The notes below the pieces were generated by a model. The model saw only the letters and a program-made list of their open reading frames with translations, was not told the DNA's origin and searched no databases. From the NCBI GenBank assembly GCA_021014945.1, contig MU266389.1, positions 1-64,000 on the forward strand: 64,000 nucleotides of DNA, written 5' to 3'. The stretch is from Leucogyrophana mollusca (lineage: Eukaryota; Basidiomycota; Agaricomycetes; Boletales). Positions 1 through 11,063 of the stretch are shown here, piece by piece. Made by a program: the position numbers and the translations under genes. Positions within the stretch are counted from its first letter, which is position 1. Each line of letters begins with the position of its first letter.

Positions 1-274
1 ACCGCTGATATGCTGGGTTCGTGGCATTGCCGTGAAGATCAACATCTCCTCGCCAGAACTTCAATGTAAACTTCAAGATGCTTCAGCAATACCGTCGAGT
101 AAAACCACTTGTCGGCGCTGTATCAAACACTTTACCTGAAGCTAATCCAACACATTGACATCAGGAAAACCCCTCCGCGGCAATTATTCACAAGGTCTCA
201 CAATTCTGTACAAAATGCATAATCCGAGGTAATCGACGATAATCTCTCTAATTCATAAGAAGGAAAACCGAGCA
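1..274. other. Non-coding left flank of the Plavaka element
   Basis: No gene is supported here. This is sequence 3' of the transposase stop codon and probably belongs to the transposon tail. No partner for the CACTA-type end seen at 3557 is found, so the left end of the element probably lies outside the window or has been lost. Confidence 0.5.
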
Positions 275-3200
275 TCATAAAATTGTTAAGTATGCGTGTC
301 TGTCACTAAACGAGTTCACGTAGAAAGTGTTACATAGCTCTAGCACGTTACTACTAGTCCAATGTCGAGGTGCGACAGTGCCAAATTTCGGAATCAAATG
401 AACACTTCTGCGAATGTCCTTTACAGCGATAATACTCGCAAGCCGCCCCCCATCTGGTGTCCAACTGCGAGAGATTCTGTACATGCCATGATTGGACTCG
501 GGTGCTCCGAATGGTGAGAACCATTCGACATACGCCAGGTGAGACGGGATCTCGATATTTGGGAACAAGGCGTCTTTGGCCGAATCGGAAAGGGAGAACA
601 CAATACGAACCTGACCAACACGGAACCCTGACCAACAACGTGAGTACGAAACATGCCACAACCAGACACCACTCACCTTCCACTCCAGTTATACCACCTT
701 CTCCGCCGTTCACCAGAACTGTGTCAAATCGTGCGGGAACAACACGGCGACGGCGGTCTTTTCTTTCCGGCTGAACGTGCACCGAGTCGACGGTGACTGA
801 TGGATCCGTGTGGCCGAGAGAGTTGATGGCGTGGAATTTTATCTTGTGATACACCCAAACGGAACGGAATGGAAGAATGACAGAAGCAGCTGCACGCTCG
901 AATTGGGCGCGGGGGAGCTCTGGCTGTGTCACTAGAATGACATAGCGTGCAAGGGCCTCGGTGAAGAACGCTGCACCATAATCTCGAATCACTTTCTCGA
1001 AAGTGACTCCCTTCGAGGATGGGTGCTTCGTCATTTTGATTTCGCGCAGGTATTCCATGTCGGGTGGAATTATTTCTTGAGGCAGGGAGGCTCCGGAACA
1101 GCGCCATCGGATATAATTGTTGTGCCAAAGCATTTTTTCTCGTCGTTCAAGCCAAAGGGTCATCTGTGTGTATTCGTCTTTATGGTTTGTTGCTCGGTAG
1201 GCATCTTTTGCGAGATCAATATGCAGCCGCTCGGTATACTCGGTGTTATAATTGTCGGTGGTGCCGTAGAGCTGGATCATATGTAGATAGTGTCGAAATG
1301 AGTGCAGCTTAGGCAGGTTGAACTGAGTCCGAATACCTAAATCGACGAAGACATCTTTATTGTCGTGAAAGCGCATGAGAGCATCATCGAGGAGCCGCAA
1401 GGTGATATCTGTGTGGCAGGGATATTGGGCGAGATACAGGAAGTCGAGTAGTGCACGAGTCGCACGAATCAACCTGCTACTCCCCATATTTCCAGGGAGG
1501 GGGATGTCAATGATAATGCCCAGTAAGAACCGACAAATCTGATTATGTTCGGTTCCACTGACCCGCGACAAACACGAGATGCCTTTCATGAAAAGGCGGA
1601 TGTTATGATTCGGTGGGAGTCTGCGGCAACGTGCATCGATTTCTGCGTCACCAAATGTCTCTTTGATCCACGATATGAGATGCTTGATGACACCCTGATA
1701 CAGTTGATGGAGGACATCCGGCGTTATACACTGGAAGATGTCGACGTGTGGGAGCTCCTGCCAAAAGGGTTTGTAGAGCGGCTTGATGCCTTGGCGAGTG
1801 CACAGTGTCGCAAACTGTACGGGATCGTCGTCGACTAAGGCAAGCGCAGCGAGAATTGCTTTGAGATCACGCAACTTCGCAGGCATGTCTGGGCTTCCGA
1901 GTTCCTGGTGGGGTATGTCACATTTCGGACATTCCCCACTCTTCGTTCCTGTTGCGAGTACCTGCTCGGGGTAATCACCCGAGTAGCATGCAACGATAGG
2001 GTGAACCCTCCGGACAATGCCATCTCCACTTCTCATTGCTGCTCCTTCCTTTCCCGGCTTCTCCAAAGGACGAAGAATGTGGCGCATGCAAGCATGGAAC
2101 AGGTTTGCCAGAGTGCGGCGACGTGCTGCCTTGTTTGAGATATGCTCTAGGCGAGAAGTGGGCAGGTAGCCAAGGAGGATCCATGCACGGCGGGACGGCT
2201 TGCGGCGGATATCTTTCGGTATGTTGCCTATGGTCATGTAAACGGGGTATGCAGATTTGTTACGAAACATAGTAATCTGTGTTTTGTCGGAGGAGAGGAT
2301 AATTGGGATTAGAGTTGCACCAGGTTTGGTCTTCTCAAGTTTCTTCTGTTTTTATGCTGGTTAGTATGATGAAATTTGACGCCGCAGTTGACATCACATA
2401 CCTGAGTGTTCCACCACCACTTGCCGGTGTGTAGATCGTGATACATTCGAATAGTCATGTCGGCATCGGCATAATGTCGTTCGGGTGTGAAGACGAGGTG
2501 CTGCGAGAACTCAGGATCTCCATAGAGAGCCCCAATGCACTCCATCACATTGCGGAAATACACGTCAAATGCTTCTCCAGGGTCCCCTGGAACGAAAATT
2601 TCCTTGCGCTGGAACCGTGGACGTTGAGGCAATTTCTTGTCAATAATCTTGTTTAATTCTTGGGAATTGCCATACGACAGGCCAAGTGCATCACGGAGCT
2701 GAATCAGAAAGGACGTGAGCTCGTAGACACAGGACTAAACAGGATTACCTACACCGTCAATCTTGAGAAGATCGGAGAACGCTGTTGAACCGGCACCACG
2801 AAGTTTGGCCCAACGTGCAACTTCGTAGTCCATCTTCGACACGAAAGGAGCCCATATATTATCCGAGTCGTCCAATTTTTGCTTGTAGGACTCGAAGGCA
2901 GTGTTTTCGTCCTGCCGGATGGCTGCACCAGCTCTAGGAAGAGGAAACGGCACAATTGTGGGTTGCTGTCGCAATGGGGCCTCTGCTTCCTCGCGATCTC
3001 TACGATCCGATCCGGTGGGAGAGAGAGAGTGGTCTGTGTCGCTATCGGAACTGTCTGCAGGGTCATCAGCTGCAATATGGTTTGATGGGGGCTCCCATCC
3101 ACCCTCGAGTTCAGCTGCTCCAGCATCACATTCATCACGATCAATATCATCATCGCCCTCGAGCTCACTATCTGCAGCGTCATCTTCGGAGCTATGCGTG

Positions 3201-3418
3201 GGCTCTTCAGGCCACTCGAATTTGTTGTCGTCACCTTCGAATGTGATGGGGTCATTGTCTGCGTAACTTGTATCATCATTGTCTTCATCCTCTGATTCGG
3301 GATTGTAATGCCGACTACGTCGGTAGATTTCTGCACAAGGCGGATTGGTTGTCTGCGTGAGATGACTGAAATACCCACTGAGGCTAAAACTCCTTTTACA
3401 TCCTGCGCAAGTGACCAT
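275..3418 (-). CDS. Plavaka transposase with N-terminal zinc finger
   Basis: This is the predicted transposase of a Plavaka element. The start at 3418 places a C2H2/CCHC-like finger ([10 protein letters not shown], then H and C) at residues 2-28. An acidic disordered stretch follows in the rest of the first exon. The core holds motifs typical of the family: [70 protein letters not shown] and [11 protein letters not shown]. The C-terminal exon (275 to about 613) carries [22 protein letters not shown] and [10 protein letters not shown]. Three short introns lie near 613-669, 2346-2402 and 2690-2737. The intron near 2346-2402 has clear GT and AG ends and a CTAAC branch site. Exon edges at the other two are approximate. 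No disabling mutation is seen. The catalytic residues were not mapped. Confidence 0.85.
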
Positions 3419-3557
3419 TGTTCGAATAAATTGTGAAAAGTACGAGCACAAAAAATAGTCTCTTAGGTGACTGTCGGATGAGGTGGCGAGTGTTCAGATC
3501 AGCAAGGGAATATAACCTGTCAAGCGAAAAACAACAAACCTCCAAAAAAACTTAGTG
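275..3557 (-). mobile_element. Plavaka-type (CACTA-like) DNA transposon, apparently intact coding part
   Basis: The element is defined by its transposase gene and by a possible terminus at 3557. Read on the minus strand, the terminus begins CACTAAG, 139 nt upstream of the transposase start. Plavaka elements are DDE transposons of basidiomycetes in the CACTA/CMC group, whose ends typically begin with CACT. The coding part shows no stop codon or frameshift across four exons, so the copy is young or still active. The left inverted repeat and target-site duplication were not found. Confidence 0.75.
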
Positions 3558-3733
3558 CGTAGCGGAACGTGAACCTTCGCTTTCTCCTCCCATTCTTTAT
3601 ATTCCCCCACGTATCCCTCCACAGTTCGTACTGCCCCTCACATTCCTTTTCATTGAAATCCACACTCGTTCAGTTTCCATTCAGAGTATATTATTTTAGA
3701 GCAACTTACTACTGTCGCCCTTTATTTTCCACA
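3419..3733. other. Transposon 5' end and promoter of the DUF6532 gene
   Basis: This stretch has no gene. It contains the 5' leader of the minus-strand transposase, the possible CACTA terminus at 3551-3557, and a pyrimidine-rich leader before the plus-strand gene starting at 3734. Confidence 0.45.
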
Positions 3734-6294
3734 ATGACTGGCACCCGTTCAAAGAAGGCCACGTCAGCCCAGATATCCACGCAAAAAAGGGCAGAGAAGT
3801 CGAGAAAGAAGCACCCCAGTGGGGAGGTGTGTGAAAGCGCTGAAGCAGCTGTAAGCCAACGTAGGTGTTTTGCCTGATATGAATTCACAGACTCACCATG
3901 AATTGGGACCAAGGGCCTGTTCGCAAAGCGTTGTCGAATGCTATGGATACCAAAGGTCAGCCGTTCAAAAGCCACTACAAATGGACTCACTCACTGAGTT
4001 ATGGAACCGTGAAGTGTGGCTCACGACGGTATCCCGAAGAAAGCGTGCACCTACCACTACAGAGTTAGACCTTGCACCTAAGAGCAAGCAGGCACGTAGA
4101 GGTTCGGTGAAGTCTGAGGGTAAGTGGCGGACTTAGTCAACTGAATAGACCAACATCACTGTATACTTACTCACCTCGCACACCCCACACAGCCCCTCTG
4201 GGCAATGGCAGGAGTGACAAGTTTGTGGAAGATGTGGCTGACGAAGATGCAGCTATCGAGACCAGTGAAGGTGGGAGATTCTTCAAAACATGCCGAAACT
4301 GATGCTGACGATCTATGGATCATCGCAACAAGTGAGCAAGAAACGTGTCACCCCACCTGGTCAAAAATCCACCATGACAGCCCATGCTCGTGCATCAATC
4401 ACTGCAGATGAGTCAGATAATGAAACTGGCACCAGTGTGTCTGAAGGTCCAAGTGGAGAATTCGAGCCTCAGGAGGAGAGTGCAGAGTCTGCTGATGAAC
4501 ACTTGGACACACTGAAGAAAAATCCGACAAAGCTCAAGCAAGCGCTCAGCAGAGAGGTACGTCACCGATTTTGATGTCAAATAACTGTAACCTCTTACAG
4601 GGCAACAGATTCCACGCTTTACCGATGATCCAAATTCTGAGTCCAGCTCAAAGCCGGTGGTCATGCAAAAGAACACCAAACGATCACACTCGCGGTCCGT
4701 TAGCATGAGTTCGACAATGTCAATGGCCACTGCTCCTCCAGAGAGTGATGACGATGAGGGCAAGAAGGCCAAGAATATCAAGGGCAGTCATACTAAGGTC
4801 AGTATCTTTCCGAGTCCCATTGAAATCCCCCTGGTCCCATTTGCTTTCAGAAACTCGGAGACTCTATTGTCTACTACCGCATGCCCGAAAGCGACGCTTC
4901 ACCGCACTCCCGCAACACCACGAAAGGCAAATACAAGGTCAGGCTCCAATTAACCCTCGCTTGCAGGAGCAACTTACCATCACTAACGTACTTCCAGAAG
5001 CCTGTGGGGAAAAGGGCTGCACGGCGTGAAATGGAGGTTCGTTTTTTCTTTCTCCATCACCCAAAATCTGAGTTGCAATGTACATGCTGCAGCGCCCTCA
5101 ATTTTCTGACTCGGAGATGGACTCAGACTCAAGCAATGTCAACAAGAGCCCTTCTGAAACTAACCATAATCTGAGCTCTCTCCAAGGCCGCAAACTCAAA
5201 ACACTGCAGCTGGAGCAAAGGGTGACGTGGCCCGAGGAAACTCACCTTGTTTATTCCACAGATGGGAAAACCATCCTTTTGAAGGAGCAACAGCCGCATA
5301 TCCGGAAGATCCTCCGTGCCACCATTGTAGAGTTCTTCAAGTCCATTGTTTTTGTTAATGCCTACCCTTCCGATGACAAAACGGAGACAGCGATCAAGGC
5401 TCTGGTTGCTGTTGCCAAGCGGCTAGACTACGAAAACATTGAGCAGAGACTCAAAAAGGATATAGATTATGCTGGAGCACTCGCAGCAGTGGTATGTACC
5501 TAATCAAAGTTTCTGGTCCTTACTGCCATCTGATTTCCATTAGCCAGTTGGTCGGTTGAGCAAATTCCGTGGCGACATTAAGAAAATCGCGTCACAATGC
5601 GCCATCAGCGAGTACCTTTTGCGATCCGGCTGCGCAGACCAAATTGTTGAACTTTTGGAAGACGATGCTTACATATATCCATGCAATGCGAAGGTATGTT
5701 CGTTTATCCTCCACATACCATAGTCAACTCATCTGACATGTTTAGGGAGAGGCTATCTATCACGAGCCCTTTTGCCACCCTGCTATGATAGCAGTTCTTA
5801 AGGCTGCATTCTTCGATGGACCAACATCCTTGGGCATGAAATGCCTCGATGACTTCACATCTGTTGTGGATGACAGCGACGATCCCGAGTTACCCTCGGC
5901 CATGGTTTCGTTGGCGGCTACAGCAGTACGTCTCCAGTGCCAGTGTTGTTGCGGCAGCTTACTCATTTGTAGCTATATGCTGTACTCGTGGATTGGCGAA
6001 GTGGAAGCCCGCCGTCAGCAACTACGAAGGGCACATTCAATGCAAACCAGTTCCTGAGTGTCTATGAGAGGCACGAAGACTTCCTTGCACGCATCTTCGA
6101 AAATAGTCGTAAGAAATACCATGTCCTCATGGCACGACTACATTGTAAAGTCTGGTATGTCACCGTTCACTGTTTTCCATTCATTCCATCTGACACTGGT
6201 GCTTTCGAGCAGCACTCAATCGAACATCGAACGGCCAGCGGCTAGCGTGAGCGCTTTTGCTCGCCTGGACTTTGCTCGCATGCCAGAAGCCTAG
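3734..6294 (+). CDS. DUF6532 domain protein
   Basis: Function is unknown. DUF6532 is a basidiomycete domain found in expanded, variable families. The N-terminal half, in several small exons from 3734 to about 5050, is Lys/Ser/Glu-rich and probably disordered or nuclear. The domain begins near 5220. It shows HIRKILRATIVEFF, then DDAYIYPCNAK, GEAIYHEPFCHPAMIAVLKA and MVSLAATALYAVLVDWRSG, and ends with VYERHEDFLARIF and KKYHVLMARL. These motifs cross introns near 5492-5542, 5695-5745, 5928-5973 and 6155-6212, each with GT and AG ends in phase. The last exon ends at the TAG of 6292-6294. Exon edges upstream of 5050 are less certain. The gene lies next to a Plavaka element in the opposite orientation. 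Whether DUF6532 expansion depends on transposons is not shown here. Confidence 0.72.
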
Positions 6295-7136
6295 GATACC
6301 CGTGATTTCCCTCCTCGTTGTCACCTCCCGTGTCCATTATGATTCCCGTGCATTGATACCCACACTGTAATCACTGAATTTAATGCCAGCTAATTTTCTT
6401 CGTGTAAACCCAAATCTGAATAATCCATGGTGATTCGAAACAAAATAGAGCTAATTGTCAAAGATTGCAAAACCACCTCTCCAAGTTTCGGCATTCGAGT
6501 AATCTGGCGATTGGCGGCAATTATCGATGTTTCTCGGAAATTATCAGACAATTGGGATAATTACGGGGAAAGGGATTTCCTGATGGACACACCTTGCAAA
6601 TGAACGACACATGATACGACGCCGAGCAAGCACAATCCGCGGCACCAGAATCATTTTTAGGATCCACGGGTTGGCGCGAGACCTATGCTGAACCTGTTAG
6701 CTGCAGATAACGCCGCATTGGACGTGGACAGCGACGACGACGAAGGCGGGGGAACTACGATGCTCGAAATTTCACTAAGTCCGAAACTTGATTTGGCGGG
6801 CCTGCCAAAACCGCTACCAATTCGCCCAGCCGTTTCACAACGTAGTCTTGCGGAGTTGGAAAATCGGCTGGAATCGAGCCTAGGCGTCCGTCTATGATAC
6901 CAAGATTCAACGATATCCCTTCAATTCGTTGCGATCCATATTTGATGCTTACTTATACGGCAGTCGTAATTGGGAGTGTGGAGCTGAAACTGCCGGGAAG
7001 CACGGATGCTTGTGACGCTCTGAATTCCGGTCAAATGGGTTTGATCTTCGTAACTAGAATCGTACACTGCTCATTTTTTACATTCGCTGTCTGCTACTTA
7101 GATAATGGACCGAAAACCAGCCTTGGTAAGCCAACT
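6295..7136. other. Intergenic, no supported gene
   Basis: AT-richer sequence lies between the 3' ends of the DUF6532 gene and the first glutathione transferase gene. A 70-codon ATG frame at 6685-6897 encodes an acidic peptide with no recognised domain and no splice partners, and I do not call it a gene. Confidence 0.4.
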
Positions 7137-8055
7137 TTATACGCCATTCTTCACCGCCTGCCAGGAAGGTCTGGAGGTAATGTCGTTCCACCATCTGTTC
7201 GACGAAAGGTTAACCAAGGGGTGGCCAGAGAACAAACACAGGTCCTACCTAGCAACACTGGGCCGGCTGGTGAACTCATCCACGCCAATGCCAAGGATCA
7301 CAGACCCGTAAGGCAGATGGAACAGATCAGCGAGCGTAACCTCCTGGGAAATCGTAGTCCAGATAAGTTTCAAGCAAAGGCCGTGGGGAATAGCGTATAC
7401 AACTGACATTGCCAGCGAGGTATTTTTGTTTCGCCAGAATTGCCTCATAAGCATCGAGCTTGGCGCTCAAAGTAGAACGAAGAGTGACTACTCGGGCTTC
7501 GTCAGTCTTTCCTCCATACATCCTGGGGGTGAACGGCTCGGATCTGCTTCTAATCGTTATGATAGCGCCACTCACTTCGTGAATTTCAATTCCCAAGCCA
7601 GACCGGACGCGAAAGGGTCAAAGTTGGACGTTTCGATGGAGGCGGCTTGCTGCCGTAAGAGTCGTATAAGGACTTGAGTACGATCATATGCAATCACTCA
7701 CTTCGAACAGGGCGTTCGCCTTCGGCTCAGAGGGCAGTAGGTTTTGAGTGCCCTGGGAAGCATATTTCGCAGCAATGTAGCGTGCAATTGCACGAGATTC
7801 GTACAAAATGAAGCCGTCGTCATCCTATACAGCAAGGGTAACACAATCGTGAGCCGTCGGCAAGTAAGACTAGGAATAACGTACAATGTATGGAACTTGC
7901 CCGAACGGTTGGAACGCAGTAAAATTGGGTTGTTTGTGCGCGCCCCCGACCAGATCTATGTGGTGAAACTCAAAGGGCACATTCTTCTCCGAGAGAGTGA
8001 CAGCGACACGCAGTGTGCAGGTCGAAGTGCTAAAACCGTACAGCTTAAGAACCAT
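7137..8055 (-). CDS. Glutathione S-transferase, phi-like, copy 1
   Basis: This is a cytosolic enzyme that conjugates glutathione to electrophiles or reduces peroxides. The N-terminal thioredoxin-like domain starts MVLKLYGFSTSTCTLRVAV, with a Ser/Thr-Cys region at the usual active-site position. It continues QPFGQVPYIV (cis-Pro loop) and DDDGFILYESRAIARYIAAK (Glu-Ser glutathione site). The helical C-terminal domain contains TDEARVVTLRSTLSAKLDAY, EVTLADLFHLPYGS and WWNDITSRPSWQAVKNGV before the TAA. There are six exons. The intron after PYIV is shared with the second copy at 9625, as is the intron after YLAG(N/D). The acceptor of the intron after the WELKF segment has two options a few bases apart. 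It is divergent from its paralog across 1.57 kb. A TATA-like box lies 81 bp upstream. Confidence 0.9.
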
Positions 8056-8135
8056 TGCGTCGTGATAATTAGTGGTCGATGAAGGAGTTGGTTGTCGGTG
8101 AGTCTGAGGATTGCATCTTCACCTTGGCCAGCTTA

Positions 8136-8142
8136 CTTATAA
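8136..8142 (-). promoter_or_regulatory. TATA-like box of the first GST gene
   Basis: On the minus strand the sequence reads CTTATAA, about 81 bp upstream of the ATG at 8055. The position fits a TATA element with a short leader. No transcript evidence is available. Confidence 0.35.
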
Positions 8143-9503
8143 GAAATGCAAGTGCGTGAGAGAGGCTTGGTAAAGGGAGATTTTGTGGCAGATCCTGAGC
8201 AATTAATGCCTTGCTAGGTTAAGCAAACTGCGACGACAGCTTCCATGACGCAAGGAGGTGAGAATTGCGAGGAAACTGGACAACTATGGCAATCAGCTGA
8301 CAAGGAAGACATGAGGTGGGAATGCACTCGCACAAAAGACCGCGGTTCGTGGAGAACTCGAGGAGATAGCGCGACGATCGATATGGAGACCCTGATGGAT
8401 GGTAAAACAGTACCGATGTGCTTATGCTTATGCATCGATGGAAGAGGAACGATGAGTAAGCCACGCTCAATTTGAGCCATAACTATCGGGATATGCACTG
8501 ATTATAGCACACGGCTTTGGTCGGATGGGACACTCCAGATCGGAATGAGACACTTTGGCTTTGAACATAGGATGCCGGTGGGGGCTGGTCAAGCTCTTGG
8601 TGGCAACCGTTCTGGTGAGAATATCGCAGAACAAGGAAGGCGTTGTAAAAACATTGTTTAGATCGGCGACTGTTGCCAAATATTCGCTGAGTTTGAACTA
8701 ATGTAGAGTGCAGCTGCCCTTGCCATAAGAAATATTGTCCAAGCAGGAATTGTTGTGTTAATAGGAAACTGAACCTTCTCAGATACGCACCATAACATCG
8801 TCATCCATTACGCGGCCAGGCTCATGCCAGCTATTATTAGGGACCTACTATAGGCACTTCTACTTCAACCTGGTTAGTCTTTGCACTGTGTGATTTGCAA
8901 GACCTTTGCCGCTTTCTTCATGCTATCGAATACCTTGGTACAGGGACTGCGATCTGTCAAATGGGCGAGGACTTGACAGTTGCAACATCGAGGTGAGGTA
9001 TGGAGGTGTAGTTGTGTGCGTTTCCTTTCCCTTTTCCGATGCATCTGCCTTTAAGTTGCGTCCGCCAGTATATGTATTGGAGTTCGTGAGTGCCCCAATT
9101 TCTCAGGGCTTTGACCGCAATTCGCTACTCTTCTCCATCCACCAATATTCCCGAGGATATCGGCGATTTCGATTCTTAGCCGCCAGCTCCTTCCTGCCAA
9201 AGCGTCACATCTGGTGCGTGTCGTATCGAGAGGCAGTAACCGAGTATGGTCTCCAAAAGTCGCTCGTTAGAGCTGTTATCATCGTTTGTGGTTTTTATCC
9301 AGGCATGACCACCCTGAGAGGCTGAAGTCAGTTACTATAGTAGGCTCAATCCAGCTCACTAGGCGGCCCGGTGGCCGGCTGCACTTCGAGCCGGGAGCCG
9401 TCGCATGACTCGAAGGCAGCATGACCCACCCATATCCGTTGTGTCGATTTTTATTGGGCGTGACTGGTCACCCGGCATGATCATGGAAGAGCATATCACC
9501 TCT

Positions 9504-9509
9504 TATATC
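9504..9509 (+). promoter_or_regulatory. TATA-like box of the second GST gene
   Basis: TATATC within cttatatcc lies about 116-121 bp upstream of the ATG at 9625. This is a plausible core promoter element, supported by sequence alone. Confidence 0.3.
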
Positions 9510-9624
9510 CAGCTGACCGTTCCAGCGGCCCCAAACCGCTAATCTTTTGCTGCTAACAAACGAGCAACTATTGTTCGCCTATACACCACATAGTCCCACT
9601 GGCTATTCACTATACCGAACAAAG

Positions 9625-10622
9625 ATGGTGCTCAAACTATACGGCCTCTCGATTTCAACCAAGACTCGGAGCGTCGCACAGGTTTGTAAAGAGCTGAATG
9701 TTCCATACGAGTTGGTCGTTGTCGACATCCGAAACGGAGAACAGAAACTGCCTAAGCACACGCAGAACCAGCCTTTTGGGCAGGTGCCCTATATCGTGCG
9801 TACTCTCCTCCAGCCTACATGGGTGTCTAGCATCAAACATGGAAAAACGTAGGATGATGACGGCTTCGTACTTTACGAGTCCCGCGCGATTGCACGCTAT
9901 CTTGCTAAGAAGTATGCTGGGCAAGGGACCCCCGGACTGATTCCTATAAATGACCCGAAGGCAGAAGCACAGTTTGAGTGTGCAGCATCGATTGAGGTCA
10001 GTATCTGGTACTGCCTCTCAGTGTGTGCTCGTCATTTGATGCATGATCAAGGCGTTTAACTTTGATCCTTTCGCGTACGGGGTGGCCTGGGAGAAGGTAT
10101 TTAAGCTGTGAGTTTTCAACGACAGTGGCATGTAAGCGGGAAATGCTGATGGCAAAGACTGATCTGATAAGCCGTCGGGGCTTACAGACAGACGAAGCGA
10201 GAATGGCTGAGATGCTAGCGACACTGAATACTAAACTTGATGCGTACGAGGTGATTCTCGCGAAGCAAACGTACCTCGCTGGTGATGTGAGTCTCAGTTG
10301 TGCCTCGAACTGGTTCCTGCTACCGTTGAGCCGCTAATAAACGGTTTGACTGGGCGAGAATGGGGGTGGCTGAACCTAAATTTATCCCGCAGAACGTCAC
10401 TTTGGCAGACTTCTTCCATCTCCCCTTAGGCACGATGTTGGAGGGTCCCGGTTTTGAGCTTGACATATTTAGCAAGCGGCCGAATGTTTCAAGGTGCACA
10501 TAACTTTACCCATGAGGTTTGACTAGACGCTGTTGGCCGATATTGACTGATACTCTGTCGCTAGGTGGTGGAAAGCCATATCGACAAGGCCATCCTGGCT
10601 CGCCGTTAAGGATGGCGCGTGA
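9625..10622 (+). CDS. Glutathione S-transferase, phi-like, copy 2
   Basis: This is a paralog of the enzyme at 7137-8055, in the opposite orientation. It starts MVLKLYGLSISTKTRSVAQ and continues NQPFGQVPYIV, DDDGFVLYESRAIARYLAKK, CAASIE, AFNFDPFAYGVAWEKVFK, LQTDEARMAEMLATLNTKL, NVTLADFFHLPLG and WWKAISTRPSWLAVKDGA before the TGA. Lys replaces the Cys found in copy 1 next to the STxT motif, so substrate preference may differ. The intron after PYIV and the intron after YLAG match copy 1. At the VFK exon the donor is after AAG-CT, and the acceptor near 10172 restores the family sequence LRRGLQTDEAR. This is an inverted duplication rather than a tandem one. Confidence 0.9.
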
Positions 10623-11063
10623 GGCCATGGGCTGTAGATGGAGTGACAAGAATCTTATACATGGCTTAGCTTGGTTGTTCTGCGTTGTAAACAGTATTGG
10701 TCAGATGGTGTCCACAGTGGGCAATACAATCACGTCGTGTCCAGTTTCCAAACCCACCCAATACTTGACGAGTCTCCTGCTCCCAGATCAATTCGGGCAC
10801 AGCGGACCACGAGCTGTTCCTTCTCCCTAGGCAATCGAACAGCTATCAGCACCCAAGCCCAGGTTGATGTACCGGTCAGAGGCAAGTCAGAGAGCACAGC
10901 GGCCGACGTTCAAGTAAAGAGCCAGGGTGGGGCAGTTCCTTAAGAACTTTAAATACATAAGACCATACAGACCTGCGGCTCATAATAAGTCACGGGACCA
11001 ATACAGGTCTCCAAAAAATCCGACTGCTTGTAAACCACCATCGGCAGGCCAGGGACGACTCCC
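10623..11063. other. Intergenic between GST copy 2 and PWP1
   Basis: This contains the 3' region of the GST gene and the promoter and leader of PWP1. No additional gene is supported. Confidence 0.4.

Larger units (their letters stand above)
8056..9624. other. Shared upstream region of the divergent GST pair
   Basis: About 1.57 kb separates the two start codons. No coding frame with family similarity or splice partners was found in it. It contains TATA-like sequences near both starts and a GC-rich patch near 9361-9420. Cis elements common to the two genes could lie here, but none was identified by eye. Confidence 0.45.

Noticed and set aside
6685..6897. ATG frame of 70 codons encoding an acidic peptide
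   Set aside because: It is short and isolated, without similarity or transcription signals.
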